DNA of 47,399 bases from Candidatus Njordarchaeota archaeon (GTDB lineage Archaea > Asgardarchaeota > Njordarchaeia > Njordarchaeales > Panguiarchaeaceae): contig JAHKKZ010000004.1 in assembly GCA_029856685.1 (NCBI GenBank), forward strand, positions 1-47,399, written 5' to 3'. Below, in pieces: positions 27,317-37,112 of the stretch. Under the pieces are notes generated by a model. That model was given only the letters and a program-made list of their open reading frames with translations. It was not told the origin of the DNA and made no database searches. A program made the position numbers and the translations under genes. Every line of letters begins with the position of its first letter. The stretch's first letter is position 1.

Positions 27317-27742
27317 ATGGCACTAAAAGTCGATGACCCCAGATTGCTTCAAGTCATAACGTTTCTCGGCACGTTAGGGATATATCCACGCGATTTTTAT
27401 GAGACCGATGATAGGCTTTCAATACTGCTTGACGAAGAATACATATCCAATCTACCAGAGATGAAGAACTCACTGATCTATATACGCAAAGTTGTTCGAA
27501 AACAGGTGGATATCGTCTTCTTTTCGGAGAATCTAAAGCGTTTCTGCGAGTATCTTTTCTACCCAGCTAAGATAAGAAGAATAGAAATTCGAAGCTCAAG
27601 AAAAGGAAAAATTCTGATAGTACACGTAGACTTCTGGCAAAGAGGCCTAGCCCTTGGGGCAAAGTCATATAAACTCTACAGAGCCAGATACTTCATATCT
27701 AAATACTTTCCAGAAATAGAAACTGTTTATGTGCAGGCATAG
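27317..27742 (+). CDS. nusA: NusA-like KH-domain protein (archaeal NusA family)
   Basis: Follows L30e; KH-like IEIRSSRKGKILIVHVDFWQRGLALGAKSYKLYRARYFISKYFPEIETVYV. Confidence 0.65.
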   Translation: MALKVDDPRLLQVITFLGTLGIYPRDFYETDDRLSILLDEEYISNLPEMKNSLIYIRKVVRKQVDIVFFSENLKRFCEYLFYPAKIRRIEIRSSRKGKILIVHVDFWQRGLALGAKSYKLYRARYFISKYFPEIETVYVQA

Positions 27743-27747
27743 AGAAA

Positions 27748-28857
27748 ATGAAGATAAGGATTGACGGAAAAACTATTGATATGAGAGCTGTCTGGCTCGA
27801 AGACCCTACACGTGGAATAGTAAGAATGATAGATCAGCGATATCTTCCGTGGAAACTCAAATTTTATGACAGTATTTCCGTGAAGGAAACTTTCTATGCA
27901 ATAAAAAATTTCGTTGTTAGGGGAGCGCCGACGATTGGTGGGACAGCAATACTTGGAGCTTATCAAGCAGTCCTCGAGGCAGCACAAAAACCTAAAAAAT
28001 TTCTAAGAGAGTTTAGAAGACGCATAGAACTTCTTAAAAAAGCTCGCCCAACAGCATACAACCTTTTCCACGCACTAAACACCATGTACTCGCATGTAAT
28101 CGATCTATTAGAATCTGGCGAGTCTATCCCATCGATAGTAAGCTCAGCAAGGGAACTGGCGACCAACTATATTGAGGAAGAAATACTCGAGAAGAATAGA
28201 AGGATAGGAATACATGGAGAAAGAATATTAGATGATGGATCCAGAATATTAACACACTGCAATGCCGGAGCCCTAGCTGCAATAGACATTGGAACAGCAA
28301 CAGCCCCTATATACCATGCATATGAGAAGGGTAAAAGGGTGGTTGTATATGTTGATGAAACTCGTCCATGGCTACAGGGAGCGAGGCTAACAGCATGGGA
28401 GCTTTCTCAGCAAGGTATAGAAACATATGTGATATCTGATAATGCTGCTGGATATCTCATGTGGCTTGGTGAGGTGGATATTGTCATTGTTGGCGCTGAT
28501 AGAATAGCAATCAATGGTGACACCGCCAATAAGATTGGAACGTACAAATTAGCGCTTGCAGCACATGATAATAAGATACCTTTCTATGTCGCAACTCCAA
28601 CGACTACAATAGACCCAACAATAAACTCTGGTAAGGAAATACCGATAGAAGAACGATCTGAAGATGAGGTGCATTTTGTGTGGGGAGAACTAGATACTGG
28701 AGAACTTTCCCGCGTTCGAATAACACCCCAGGGGGTAAAAGCTCGTAATCCTGTTTTTGATATAACGCCATCTCACTTAATAACGGGTTTTATTACAGAG
28801 TTAGGTATCATCGCACCAAATGAGATAAGAAATCTTGTAAGTAAGTTAGTTCAATGA
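27748..28857 (+). CDS. mtnA: Methylthioribose-1-phosphate isomerase/eIF2B-like family
   Basis: FVVRGAPTIGGTAILGAY, ILTHCNAGALA, VDETRPWLQGARLTAWEL, GADRIAINGDTANKIGTY. Confidence 0.93.
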   Translation: MKIRIDGKTIDMRAVWLEDPTRGIVRMIDQRYLPWKLKFYDSISVKETFYAIKNFVVRGAPTIGGTAILGAYQAVLEAAQKPKKFLREFRRRIELLKKARPTAYNLFHALNTMYSHVIDLLESGESIPSIVSSARELATNYIEEEILEKNRRIGIHGERILDDGSRILTHCNAGALAAIDIGTATAPIYHAYEKGKRVVVYVDETRPWLQGARLTAWELSQQGIETYVISDNAAGYLMWLGEVDIVIVGADRIAINGDTANKIGTYKLALAAHDNKIPFYVATPTTTIDPTINSGKEIPIEERSEDEVHFVWGELDTGELSRVRITPQGVKARNPVFDITPSHLITGFITELGIIAPNEIRNLVSKLVQ

Positions 28858-29610
28858 TGAGTCTATAATTGTGAGGTACCACTGAGTTCTCTTTAACTCC
28901 TCCAAGCGCCCTTTATACTCTGAGATCAAGGGATCGAATATATTCAAAGGCGGAGGTGTCTCGTTGTCTTTTAACCATTCATGTAACTTCTCCAAGGATC
29001 TTCTGAGCAAATCTAACTTCAAAGAGTTCTTCTTCATCATGAAATTTGCGATTGTTATGGCTTCCTTAAGGTACTTATCGTCTATAATAATTCTTTTCCC
29101 TATACGTACTGGTAAGGACATTTTTTCCGTACTCATGAAGTCCATATAAATAAACCCAGCCCTCGGATTTATCGACCTAATTCCAGATTCTTTGAGATTA
29201 AGGTAGCGTGCAAGCTTTATAAAAAACATTGCCCATTCCGTAGAGGCAACAGAAAAAGCTATGATGAATGCATCAAACTTTAACCACAAAACGTTTTTTG
29301 GCTCATAGCGATGTATTGAATTTCTAACCTCACCAAAACTAACTGGTTCATGCCATCTCATAACCTTCTTGCTTTCTTTTTTCGGCCCAATCAACGGTGC
29401 GTCTATCAAGGCTATTCTACCAGAACATGATGAGGTTGTATAACAGAAAGGTAGGCTGTTTATTAGATTAAGATGCGGGAGAATCTGCCTATCAACCTCT
29501 CCTCTAAAGATGGCTTCTTTGAGCTTAGAAAGCATATGTTTCTTTCGACTCAAAAAGTTATTATAGTTGAACTCCAGCATACTAACTATCGTTCTCGCCA
29601 ACAACTTCAC
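28846..29610 (-). CDS. taw3: TYW3/Taw3-family wybutosine protein
   Basis: INSLPFCYTTSSCSGRIAL, VMRWHEPVSFGEV, WLKFDAFIIAFSVAS, GIRSINPR. Confidence 0.9.
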   Translation of the reverse strand: MKLLARTIVSMLEFNYNNFLSRKKHMLSKLKEAIFRGEVDRQILPHLNLINSLPFCYTTSSCSGRIALIDAPLIGPKKESKKVMRWHEPVSFGEVRNSIHRYEPKNVLWLKFDAFIIAFSVASTEWAMFFIKLARYLNLKESGIRSINPRAGFIYMDFMSTEKMSLPVRIGKRIIIDDKYLKEAITIANFMMKKNSLKLDLLRRSLEKLHEWLKDNETPPPLNIFDPLISEYKGRLEELKRTQWYLTIIDSSLN

Positions 29611-29727
29611 CGTTCACACAAATTTTATGCCTAGGAAGTATTGTTAGACTAGTATTATTTCTCTACAAATATATTTTGTTGAGTTAAATCGAAGTTTTGT
29701 TATGCTTTCCTTTTGGAGGGAGTGACT

Positions 29728-30966
29728 ATGCGCGTTTATTCTGTTCTTCCGCAGATAAGATATTCCAAGATTAGGGAAATAGCCGAGAAGGTAGCTATGA
29801 AAAATAGGCTTCTTCCACCAGAGGAGCGTGTGATAAATCTCACTATGGGACAAAACTTCATAGGGGACCCAACACCAGTAATCAAGAAAATAGGTCTTCT
29901 TTTTGGCGAAAAAATCCCCCCCTTTCTTTATGCCCCGTCGCTTGGAACATTTTCCGCTAGGGAATCTGTGGCGAATAACTTTTATTATCTGTGGTACGGA
30001 GCTAGGTTGGAGACTGATTGGGTGATGATAACTGATGGTGCTATGGGGGCTATTAGAAATGCCATGGGTGCTGTTGTTGAGGATGGGGACATCATTGTTG
30101 TAGATCCGATAACGTTTATATATTCGCTAACTACTCTTAGAATCTATGGTAGAAAATTTAAATTAGAGGTATTAGATGCTGATGAGGATACATACTTTAT
30201 TCCATCGCCTGACTACATAATAGAGTTTCTAGATACGCTCTCTCAGAAGAATAGTGACAAAAAGATAATCTATTATACGCAGTTCGGATTTAATCCATCT
30301 GGTGCTTTTAGATCCAAAAGCGACCTTAAAAAAATAGCGGAGCTTGTTGATGACTCTAAAAATATTATCCTGATAAATGATATTGTGTATCATCTAATAC
30401 GCTTCGACGGATTAGAGCTCCCTTTGGCTTCGCTTCTAAGTGACGAGGGACGAAACATTTTCGATTGCGATGCCCTCAGCAAACCATTCTCATTGATGGG
30501 GCTAAGAGTAGGTGTGTTGATTACAAGAGATAAGGAACTATTTGACGCAGCAGCAAAGATACAGCAATACTCAATAGTATCTCCTAATACGTTTGCTTGT
30601 GAAATATGGAACGTTGTAAGCGACCCAGAAAACTTTAGAGAGCTCAAAGAAACTGTGGAGAGACTCAACAAAAAGCTGAAGGAGAACTTTGAAATGACAA
30701 GAAAAAATCTGGGAAAACTGGGTATAGATATAGTATCTCCTGGACAAGGAACCCTATACGCCTTTATAAAGGTTCCCAATGGCGACTCTGAGAAGTTTGT
30801 GGACGACTTAATAGAACATGCTCGAGTTGCTCTAGTTCCAGGCACTGCTTTCGAAGTTGTCCCAAAGTATGGTAGGTATTACGCTAGAATGACAATTTCT
30901 GTCACGAAGAAGCAATTACAGGAGGCATTAGAGCGCATCGAAAAATTCTTAAGGCAACAAAGTTGA
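29728..30966 (+). CDS. Class I/II PLP-dependent aminotransferase (listed ORF from 29713)
   Basis: NLTMGQN, DGAMGAIRNAMGAV, YTQFGFNPSGAFRSKSDLKKIAEL, SKPFSLMGLRVG. Confidence 0.9.
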   Translation: MRVYSVLPQIRYSKIREIAEKVAMKNRLLPPEERVINLTMGQNFIGDPTPVIKKIGLLFGEKIPPFLYAPSLGTFSARESVANNFYYLWYGARLETDWVMITDGAMGAIRNAMGAVVEDGDIIVVDPITFIYSLTTLRIYGRKFKLEVLDADEDTYFIPSPDYIIEFLDTLSQKNSDKKIIYYTQFGFNPSGAFRSKSDLKKIAELVDDSKNIILINDIVYHLIRFDGLELPLASLLSDEGRNIFDCDALSKPFSLMGLRVGVLITRDKELFDAAAKIQQYSIVSPNTFACEIWNVVSDPENFRELKETVERLNKKLKENFEMTRKNLGKLGIDIVSPGQGTLYAFIKVPNGDSEKFVDDLIEHARVALVPGTAFEVVPKYGRYYARMTISVTKKQLQEALERIEKFLRQQS

Positions 30967-31042
30967 AACATATGTAGTTTTTAATTTGATATTTGATGCA
31001 CCTTTTTATTGTTGTTTTCAAGAAACTAAGCAGGTGAAGGAT

Positions 31043-31402
31043 ATGAGCGAAAAAGTCTGGGGCGCAGGATTCATTCTGCTGGCTATAATATTGGCTATAA
31101 CTTGGATGTTGGGCTTCATAGCACTAATAGCAATAACAATTGGGGGAGGCGACTTGCAACAGTTGATGTTCAGTGGAACGAATCTCTGGGGGATCCCAAT
31201 ACCACCACTCATATGGCTATGCTACTTCCCAATATGGATTGCAGTAATGTTAGTAGCAATAATACTAGGATGGGTCGGCGTATCATTGATCAGAACGCCT
31301 TCGCTCGAAGAAATTGATGTTGAAGAACTAGAAAAAGAAATTGAGAAGGAAGTTGAGAAAATAAAGGAGGAAGAGAAGCAAGGTGAAGAAAAAAGCGAGT
31401 AG
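31043..31402 (+). CDS. Small membrane protein with two TM segments and acidic coiled C-terminus
   Basis: Hydrophobic segments, then DVEELEKEIEKEVEKIKEEEKQGEEK. Confidence 0.6.
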   Translation: MSEKVWGAGFILLAIILAITWMLGFIALIAITIGGGDLQQLMFSGTNLWGIPIPPLIWLCYFPIWIAVMLVAIILGWVGVSLIRTPSLEEIDVEELEKEIEKEVEKIKEEEKQGEEKSE

Positions 31403-31463
31403 CTTAGCCAAAAGCTTAGCTTCTTATTTTTCCAAACTCTTTCAGTTCTTCTATTCGATAGGA

Positions 31464-31518
31464 GCTGATGAGGCGAACTCACTCGGAAATATGATGAAGA
31501 CGGCTGGTATCGCTGATA
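31464..31518 (+). ncRNA. Box C/D sRNA candidate
   Basis: C cTGATGA (31465-31471), 12-nt spacer ggcgaactcact, weak D' cgga (31484-31487), C' ATGATGA (31491-31497), guide agacggctggtatcg, D CTGA (31513-31516). Confidence 0.6.
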
Positions 31519-31522
31519 CTTC

Positions 31523-31768
31523 ATGAAGCCAACTGAAGCAAGACAGAAGCTGATGGGCATCTTAGGTAGCATTGGGGATAGCGCGCTTCGAAAGAAAGCC
31601 ATGAAAGCTCTTTCTGACTATCTGAGAACACATAGTATTGTTGAAAAGAAGGTATATAGAGCACGCATAATAACTTTTTATGCCGAATGGCTGAAGAAAA
31701 AGGGCAATAGTGATAGGAAAGAAAAAATCTTTCTGCTTAAGAAACTGCTGTTGATTGTCAGAAAATGA
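31523..31768 (+). CDS. Hypothetical small basic protein
   Basis: Uninterrupted ORF overlapping the downstream methyltransferase start. Confidence 0.45.
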   Translation: MKPTEARQKLMGILGSIGDSALRKKAMKALSDYLRTHSIVEKKVYRARIITFYAEWLKKKGNSDRKEKIFLLKKLLLIVRK

Positions 31769-32598
31769 AAATAAAGAAGAGACTTGTAGAAGAGCTAGAA
31801 GGAAAGATTCCAGAGTCATTCTTGAAAAAGCTTCCCTCACGATACCCTATACTAGGTGATGCACTAATTCTACGTCTAGATGAGGATTTATTGCCATATG
31901 GCAGAGAGATCGGTATGATTCTTCTTGAGATGCTTCCAAAAATCAAAGGAGTTTGGGCCATAATAACGACGAGAGGGGTTATGAGGCGTCCCCAAACAGT
32001 ATTCTTGGCAGGGAAAAAGAATCCCATTATTATACATAAGGAACTTAACACATTGTTTAAGCTGGATATCGAGAGGCTTACTTTCTCGCCTGGGAATAGG
32101 GGGGAAAGGAAAAGGCTAATAGAAATTGTTCGATCTTCTCAAACAGTAGTTGATATGTTTGCTTGTGTGGGCAACCTATCTCTTCCCATCGCCGTTAACG
32201 TTAATATAAGGAGACTATACGCACTAGAAATAAATCCCTACGCGTTTCGTTTTCTCATAGAAAACATAGTTATTAATGATGTCCAAAACAGGGTTGTTCC
32301 TATTCTTGGTAACAATGTAAGGTTTTTAAGAGAGGATTTAGGGGATCACGTATTAATGGGTTTTCTTCCAGAGCCTACCCAAGAACAATTGGTAGTAGCA
32401 CTAAAAATAGTTAGGAGTAGAGGGGTTATACATTACCACACACTCGTAAAGAAAGGAGAGGAAAAAAACAAGATGGATGAGCTACTAAAACATATAGAAG
32501 ACCTAGGCTACAAACCATCTATCGTCGAATACAGAATCATTAAGAGTTTCTCTCCATCAAAAAATCACGCTGTTTATAGAATTAGAATATACAAATAG
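31765..32598 (+). CDS. Taw2/Trm5-family tRNA modification enzyme
   Basis: LTFSPGNRGERKRLIEIV, VVDMFACVGNLSLPIAV, ALEINPYAFRFLIENI, MGFLPEPTQE. Confidence 0.85.
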   Translation: MKIKKRLVEELEGKIPESFLKKLPSRYPILGDALILRLDEDLLPYGREIGMILLEMLPKIKGVWAIITTRGVMRRPQTVFLAGKKNPIIIHKELNTLFKLDIERLTFSPGNRGERKRLIEIVRSSQTVVDMFACVGNLSLPIAVNVNIRRLYALEINPYAFRFLIENIVINDVQNRVVPILGNNVRFLREDLGDHVLMGFLPEPTQEQLVVALKIVRSRGVIHYHTLVKKGEEKNKMDELLKHIEDLGYKPSIVEYRIIKSFSPSKNHAVYRIRIYK

Positions 32599-32599
32599 C

Positions 32600-33661
32600 T
32601 TGGACATTGGTGAAAAGCTAATGGTATCGGCGCTTAATGAGCTACTTCCACCAGAATATCCATTTGATAGAGAGACTCTAGTTAGAAAAACACTTAATAT
32701 AGAAACCAACCCAGAATGGGGATGTGATCCAAGGAAACGCCCTATACCAGACCTGCTTCGCTTTGGTGTAATAATTTTAGATAAGCCCCCAAATATGACA
32801 AGTCATGAGGTAGCGGCTTGGGTCTCTAAGATACTTGAAGTAGAACCTGTTGGGCATGGAGGTACTCTCGATCCTAGAGTAACGGGGGTTCTGCCTTTAG
32901 CCCTAGGTAAAGCAACACCCCTCGGCCATCTTTGGCTTAAATCCGATAAGGAATATATATGTGTGATGAGGCTCCACGAGGATGTGCCAGAAGAGGAAAT
33001 TCTAAGAGTTTTCAGGGAGTTTACTGGGGAAATATATCAGAGGCCTCCTCTCCGGAGTGCTGTTAAGCGTAGAACTCGCAGAAGAAAAATATATGAGTTA
33101 GAGTTTCTTGAGAAAGATGGACGTGATGTTCTATTTAGAGTCAAGTGTCAAGCAGGAACATATATTCGTAAGCTGTGTGTGGATATAGGAGATGTCCTAG
33201 GCGTAGGAGCACACATGATCGATCTAAGACGTATTAGATCTGGTATTTTTGAGGAAAAATATGCCGTGATAATGCAACAAGTTGTCGATGCATACCTATT
33301 ATGGAAAGAAACAGAGGATGACTCAGAATTAAGAAATGTTGTCCTTCCAATGGAAGTGGGAACGCTCCACTTGAAAAGAATAATCGTAAGTGATAAGGCT
33401 GTCGGAGCAATAACGTATGGTGCTCAGCTATACGCTCCTGGTGTTGTTGCTTTTGACTACAACATAGTTGCTGGTGATACAGTAGCCCTATTAACAATAA
33501 AGGGAGAACTCATAGGATTGGCTACTGTTGATGTATCAGGGGACGATCTTGCTGTAATGAATCGTGGTCAAGTGACTAAGAGGATAAGAGTTTTAATGCC
33601 AAGGGATGTATACCCACCATTTTGGAAAGGAGAGTTCAAAAAGTCGAGTATGCATGTATAA
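32600..33661 (+). CDS. cbf5: tRNA/rRNA pseudouridine synthase Cbf5 (TTG start)
   Basis: ILDKPPNMTSHEVAAWV, VGHGGTLDPRVTGVLPLALG, RSAVKRRTRRRKIYELEFLE, PUA domain. Confidence 0.95.
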   Translation: MDIGEKLMVSALNELLPPEYPFDRETLVRKTLNIETNPEWGCDPRKRPIPDLLRFGVIILDKPPNMTSHEVAAWVSKILEVEPVGHGGTLDPRVTGVLPLALGKATPLGHLWLKSDKEYICVMRLHEDVPEEEILRVFREFTGEIYQRPPLRSAVKRRTRRRKIYELEFLEKDGRDVLFRVKCQAGTYIRKLCVDIGDVLGVGAHMIDLRRIRSGIFEEKYAVIMQQVVDAYLLWKETEDDSELRNVVLPMEVGTLHLKRIIVSDKAVGAITYGAQLYAPGVVAFDYNIVAGDTVALLTIKGELIGLATVDVSGDDLAVMNRGQVTKRIRVLMPRDVYPPFWKGEFKKSSMHV

Positions 33662-33687
33662 TGGTTAGTGTAGTTTTTCCTGTGAAG

Positions 33688-34032
33688 TCAAAACTGAAAT
33701 GTATGCACAAGTGCATGTGCGACCTTTCTATTGTTTTCGTCAATTAGGTACATCACAGCATCCTTATGAACTAAGCCCATCGATACGGCAAGCTCAACAA
33801 TGTTATTACCAATTAAATTTAAACTTGTTGCGTGGTGCATAAGATTTACAGCTTCTAGGGAATCGATCTTCTGCTCACAATAGAAATTTCTTGACACAAC
33901 AATTTCAACTCCTTCATACCAGAGTTTTTTTCCTACGAGCTCAATATCGCAGATAGCTACAATGACTCCATAGGCAGTTTTATATATCTTTGCGCAGAAC
34001 ATCTGCTTCTCGTTGTTAAATATTATTTTCAC
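33688..34032 (-). CDS. DUF424-family protein
   Basis: VIVAICDIELVGKKLWYEGVEIVVSRNFYCEQKI...ATSLNLIGNNIVELAVSMGLV. Confidence 0.75.
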   Translation of the reverse strand: MKIIFNNEKQMFCAKIYKTAYGVIVAICDIELVGKKLWYEGVEIVVSRNFYCEQKIDSLEAVNLMHHATSLNLIGNNIVELAVSMGLVHKDAVMYLIDENNRKVAHALVHTFQF

Positions 34033-34110
34033 CTCAAAACGGCCATAAAGTCTGTGACTAATACTTAATAAATAGATTATGATATGATACGTTATTTCTG
34101 TTAAAAACTA

Positions 34111-35013
34111 TTGGTGTGTGTGTTGAGCGAGGAAGAGAGTATTGTTGTAGCATCTCATAGGGATGACATTGATGGTATAGCCTCCGCAGCACTCATTCTA
34201 AAACTGTATCCCAATGCTATTCTGATATTCACAACACCAGATAAAATCGTTAAGATGAAAACAAGGTTCACGATTGTCGTAGACTTGCCTAAGCCTCCCT
34301 ACTGTGAGATCTGTATAGACCATCATCTTTCTAACTATGAGCGCCTAATGAGAACTGGGGCTCTATCAGAAAAAGATTTGATAGACCCAAATGCGCCCTC
34401 AGCAGCCTTTTTAGTTGCAAAATATTTCGGCCTTAGAGATAAAATTTCAAATGAGATAGTAGAGATGGCCAATAGAGCTGATTCTGGAGATATTGATGAA
34501 AAGCTGAGTCTACTAGATCTCTACATAAAACTTAATGCGTCGAACCAAGAGAAACTAAAATGGGTTGCTAGAAAATTAGCAGCTTGTGGAAAGGGAATAT
34601 TTGACGATGCCGAATTCAAAGAAGAAATTAGAATGGTGCGGCCTCTCCTAGAATTGAGAAACAAAATACTGAAACTTGTGGATGAACTCCTAGAAAAAAA
34701 CGTAGAAGTCGCAATATTTGATTGCCGCAAAATAAACTCTGCCCTAAGTAGGTTGCCACCTACGGTTTTTACAAAGCGTGGAGGGAAAGTTGCCATCAGT
34801 ATTTATTATATAGATTCGGGGGATCTGAAAATATCTATTAGAGTTGGGGCCACTGACTTTGAAGCCAATAAGTTCGCGGAACATTACGGAGGTGGAGGAC
34901 ACCCAAAAGCTGCGGGAATCGTCGTTAAAAATGAGTATGTCTTGGCACATCTTATAAGCGACTTTGTTAGCAAGTTAAAAGCATATACCGTAGCGTATGT
35001 TGAGGTCTCCTAA
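34111..35013 (+). CDS. DHH-family phosphoesterase
   Basis: ASHRDDIDGIASAALIL, CIDHHLSN, YGGGGHPKAAG. Confidence 0.9.
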   Translation: MVCVLSEEESIVVASHRDDIDGIASAALILKLYPNAILIFTTPDKIVKMKTRFTIVVDLPKPPYCEICIDHHLSNYERLMRTGALSEKDLIDPNAPSAAFLVAKYFGLRDKISNEIVEMANRADSGDIDEKLSLLDLYIKLNASNQEKLKWVARKLAACGKGIFDDAEFKEEIRMVRPLLELRNKILKLVDELLEKNVEVAIFDCRKINSALSRLPPTVFTKRGGKVAISIYYIDSGDLKISIRVGATDFEANKFAEHYGGGGHPKAAGIVVKNEYVLAHLISDFVSKLKAYTVAYVEVS

Positions 35014-36065
35014 CGTTTCTTATACACAAAGTTTTGAACTACTATTCTTTCTGTCTCATCTAATTCGTAGATGTCGAACACTATCTCGTTCAGTTCATGA
35101 GTAAGAAAACCTATTTCGCTCTCCAGTTCGCTTTTTGTTGTCTGCTCAGATTCTGGTGGCATAGATAGGTATTCCTGCATTTTCTCCGAAATTTTCTTGG
35201 CATATTTTATGACCTCAGCTCTCATAGGAGATTCCGCTATCTTAATTGGTAACATGTTGAGGTATGGAGGCATGTAAGAGTACCACCGACCTTTTTTCGG
35301 CCGTTTTGTCCGCTTCATAAGTCTCGGAGAGTATTGCTTAAAGAAGAACTCTAATGTTTCAGAGTTAAGGATTCCCAGAACATACCATAGTCCATTTTCA
35401 TCGTGACTTAGAAGCTTCCAAGCTCTCCTTCCGTTCTCTATAAACTCTTCTAGGTTGAGATTTTCTTCGTTAACCTTTTTCCAGTTTTTAGCATACATTT
35501 CCTGTTCTTCCTCATTAAGCCAAGGTCTTATCATTGTTGTTGAGTCTAATACGTAGTAAGCACCAGAATTGTCTATTGCAAAGCTCTGCTGTCGTGAAAA
35601 TAGAGGACTTAAAATCTTCCTCTGCTCAAAAACTGCTGGATCTAATGGATCCTCAAGTTCCCACCACTTCCGATTCCATGTAAAAACCGCGGAGCGTCTT
35701 TCTAGGATAAGTTTATGTCTCTCTAACCACCTCATTATGTGAGGATATCTGTTTGGAAAGTCTGGAATATGTCTTTCCGATGCGTAGATTATATAAAAGC
35801 CTCTCCAAATAAAGCCAAAAGGCTTGATATCTCTTCCTCGAATTGTGGGTTTGAGCGGTTCTTTCTCCATGGCATATTCATCAACAATGTTTTGTGGGAC
35901 AATATATACGTAGAGAGCCCCAGTCCATAGACCTCTATGAACTGCAAGTATCTGGTCGAGGCGTATAGTATCGGCTCTTATTTTTTCCCAGATTCTTCTG
36001 TATTTCTCCCGGATGATGGGAAATTTAAAAGCCTGTATGCGTGTCCATGAGTACTTAAGTTGCAT
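35010..36065 (-). CDS. Orphan TaqI_C-like specificity (target-recognition) domain protein
   Basis: HRGLWTGALYVYIV, PTIRGRDIKPFGF, FYIIYASER, YVLGILNSETLEFFFKQYSPR; no methyltransferase or nuclease motifs. Confidence 0.6.
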   Translation of the reverse strand: MQLKYSWTRIQAFKFPIIREKYRRIWEKIRADTIRLDQILAVHRGLWTGALYVYIVPQNIVDEYAMEKEPLKPTIRGRDIKPFGFIWRGFYIIYASERHIPDFPNRYPHIMRWLERHKLILERRSAVFTWNRKWWELEDPLDPAVFEQRKILSPLFSRQQSFAIDNSGAYYVLDSTTMIRPWLNEEEQEMYAKNWKKVNEENLNLEEFIENGRRAWKLLSHDENGLWYVLGILNSETLEFFFKQYSPRLMKRTKRPKKGRWYSYMPPYLNMLPIKIAESPMRAEVIKYAKKISEKMQEYLSMPPESEQTTKSELESEIGFLTHELNEIVFDIYELDETERIVVQNFVYKKR

Positions 36066-36286
36066 CTTGAGGCACCATGCAGCCTATTTTATCATTTTGA
36101 TAATGTCTCATAGTAGGCGTTAGATAAGACAAATACAAATTAATGATGGAATATGAAGATTCATCTAAAAGTGTTGTTTGTATGTCTAATCATGGCTATC
36201 CGATATGTATATGTAGTATTTATAAAGTGGATATCCTCATTATGTAAGGGTGAACTTTTTATTGATTTGTTGATGTGGGGGTCATT

Positions 36287-36538
36287 ATGCCTCTTCGAGC
36301 ATACATTTTCCTTAAGGTTAGACCGGCCCCAGTTGAGGATTTAAGAAAGGAACTTGGACAATTTCCAGAGATTATTGAGGGCTATGTCGTTACAGGAGAA
36401 GTTGATGTTGTTCTTAGTGTGGAGACAGCCGACACAAACGAGTTATTCCAGCTTGTGAAGAGACTAAGGACTCTGCCATTTGTTCTTGATACAAAAACAA
36501 GCATTGCAATTAGCGTTATTAAGGAGAAGACGGGTTAG
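36287..36538 (+). CDS. Stand-alone Lrp/AsnC ligand-binding (RAM) domain protein
   Basis: AYIFLKVRPAPVEDLRKELGQFPEIIEGYVVTGEVDVVLSVE...LPFVLDTKTSIAI; ORF listed from 36275. Confidence 0.85.
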   Translation: MPLRAYIFLKVRPAPVEDLRKELGQFPEIIEGYVVTGEVDVVLSVETADTNELFQLVKRLRTLPFVLDTKTSIAISVIKEKTG

Positions 36539-36643
36539 TCTATAACTTCTTTAATATTTTTAGAAGTCAGTCTCTTCTGGGTAACCATCTTACTTCCGTA
36601 TTTTTCAGTATTTCTTTTTCATGAAACAAAGATATGGGGGGCT

Positions 36644-37051
36644 ATGATATATTTCAAAAATCTCCTAGATATGACGTTCTATGCGTCTCTAATCGCCTGT
36701 GGAATAAGCGATTTTAAATCGAATAGGATCAACAACAAAGTAGTCCTATTGATGTTTTTATCCGTTCTCCTAGATCTGATAGTGAGTCGTCATACAAAAA
36801 CCTTTCTAGGATATCCCCTAGGCGTCATCATAGCCATCTTAGTTTTGCATATAATAGGGGTAATAGGCGGAGGAGACGCCAAAGTTTTTATTTTGTCAGC
36901 GCTATACTTCAGTACACGCATATTTTTGGTAGTCCTAAGCATACTGGTAAGTCTAGCATACCCTCTTACTTTAAGAGAAGAAGAGAGAAAGAAAGCTCCT
37001 CTCCTAACAATTTTTGCTATAATGATGGTTCTAGGAGAATTACTTATATAG
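36644..37051 (+). CDS. A24-family prepilin-peptidase-like membrane protein
   Basis: CGISDFKSNRINN and GVIGGGDAKVFIL (two-Asp signature). Confidence 0.75.
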   Translation: MIYFKNLLDMTFYASLIACGISDFKSNRINNKVVLLMFLSVLLDLIVSRHTKTFLGYPLGVIIAILVLHIIGVIGGGDAKVFILSALYFSTRIFLVVLSILVSLAYPLTLREEERKKAPLLTIFAIMMVLGELLI

Positions 37052-37112
37052 TTAAACAAACCGGTAGTGAAATCAAGGAGAAAAATGAACTCTTCTCTTG
37101 CAATAATGGTAC

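Noticed and set aside
30390-30845. 151-aa minus-strand ORF
   Set aside because: Antisense to the aminotransferase; Ser/Phe-rich shadow ORF.
36545-36567. ACTTCT-N11-AGAAGT inverted repeat after the RAM-domain gene
   Set aside because: Short arms, large AT-rich loop; likely chance.
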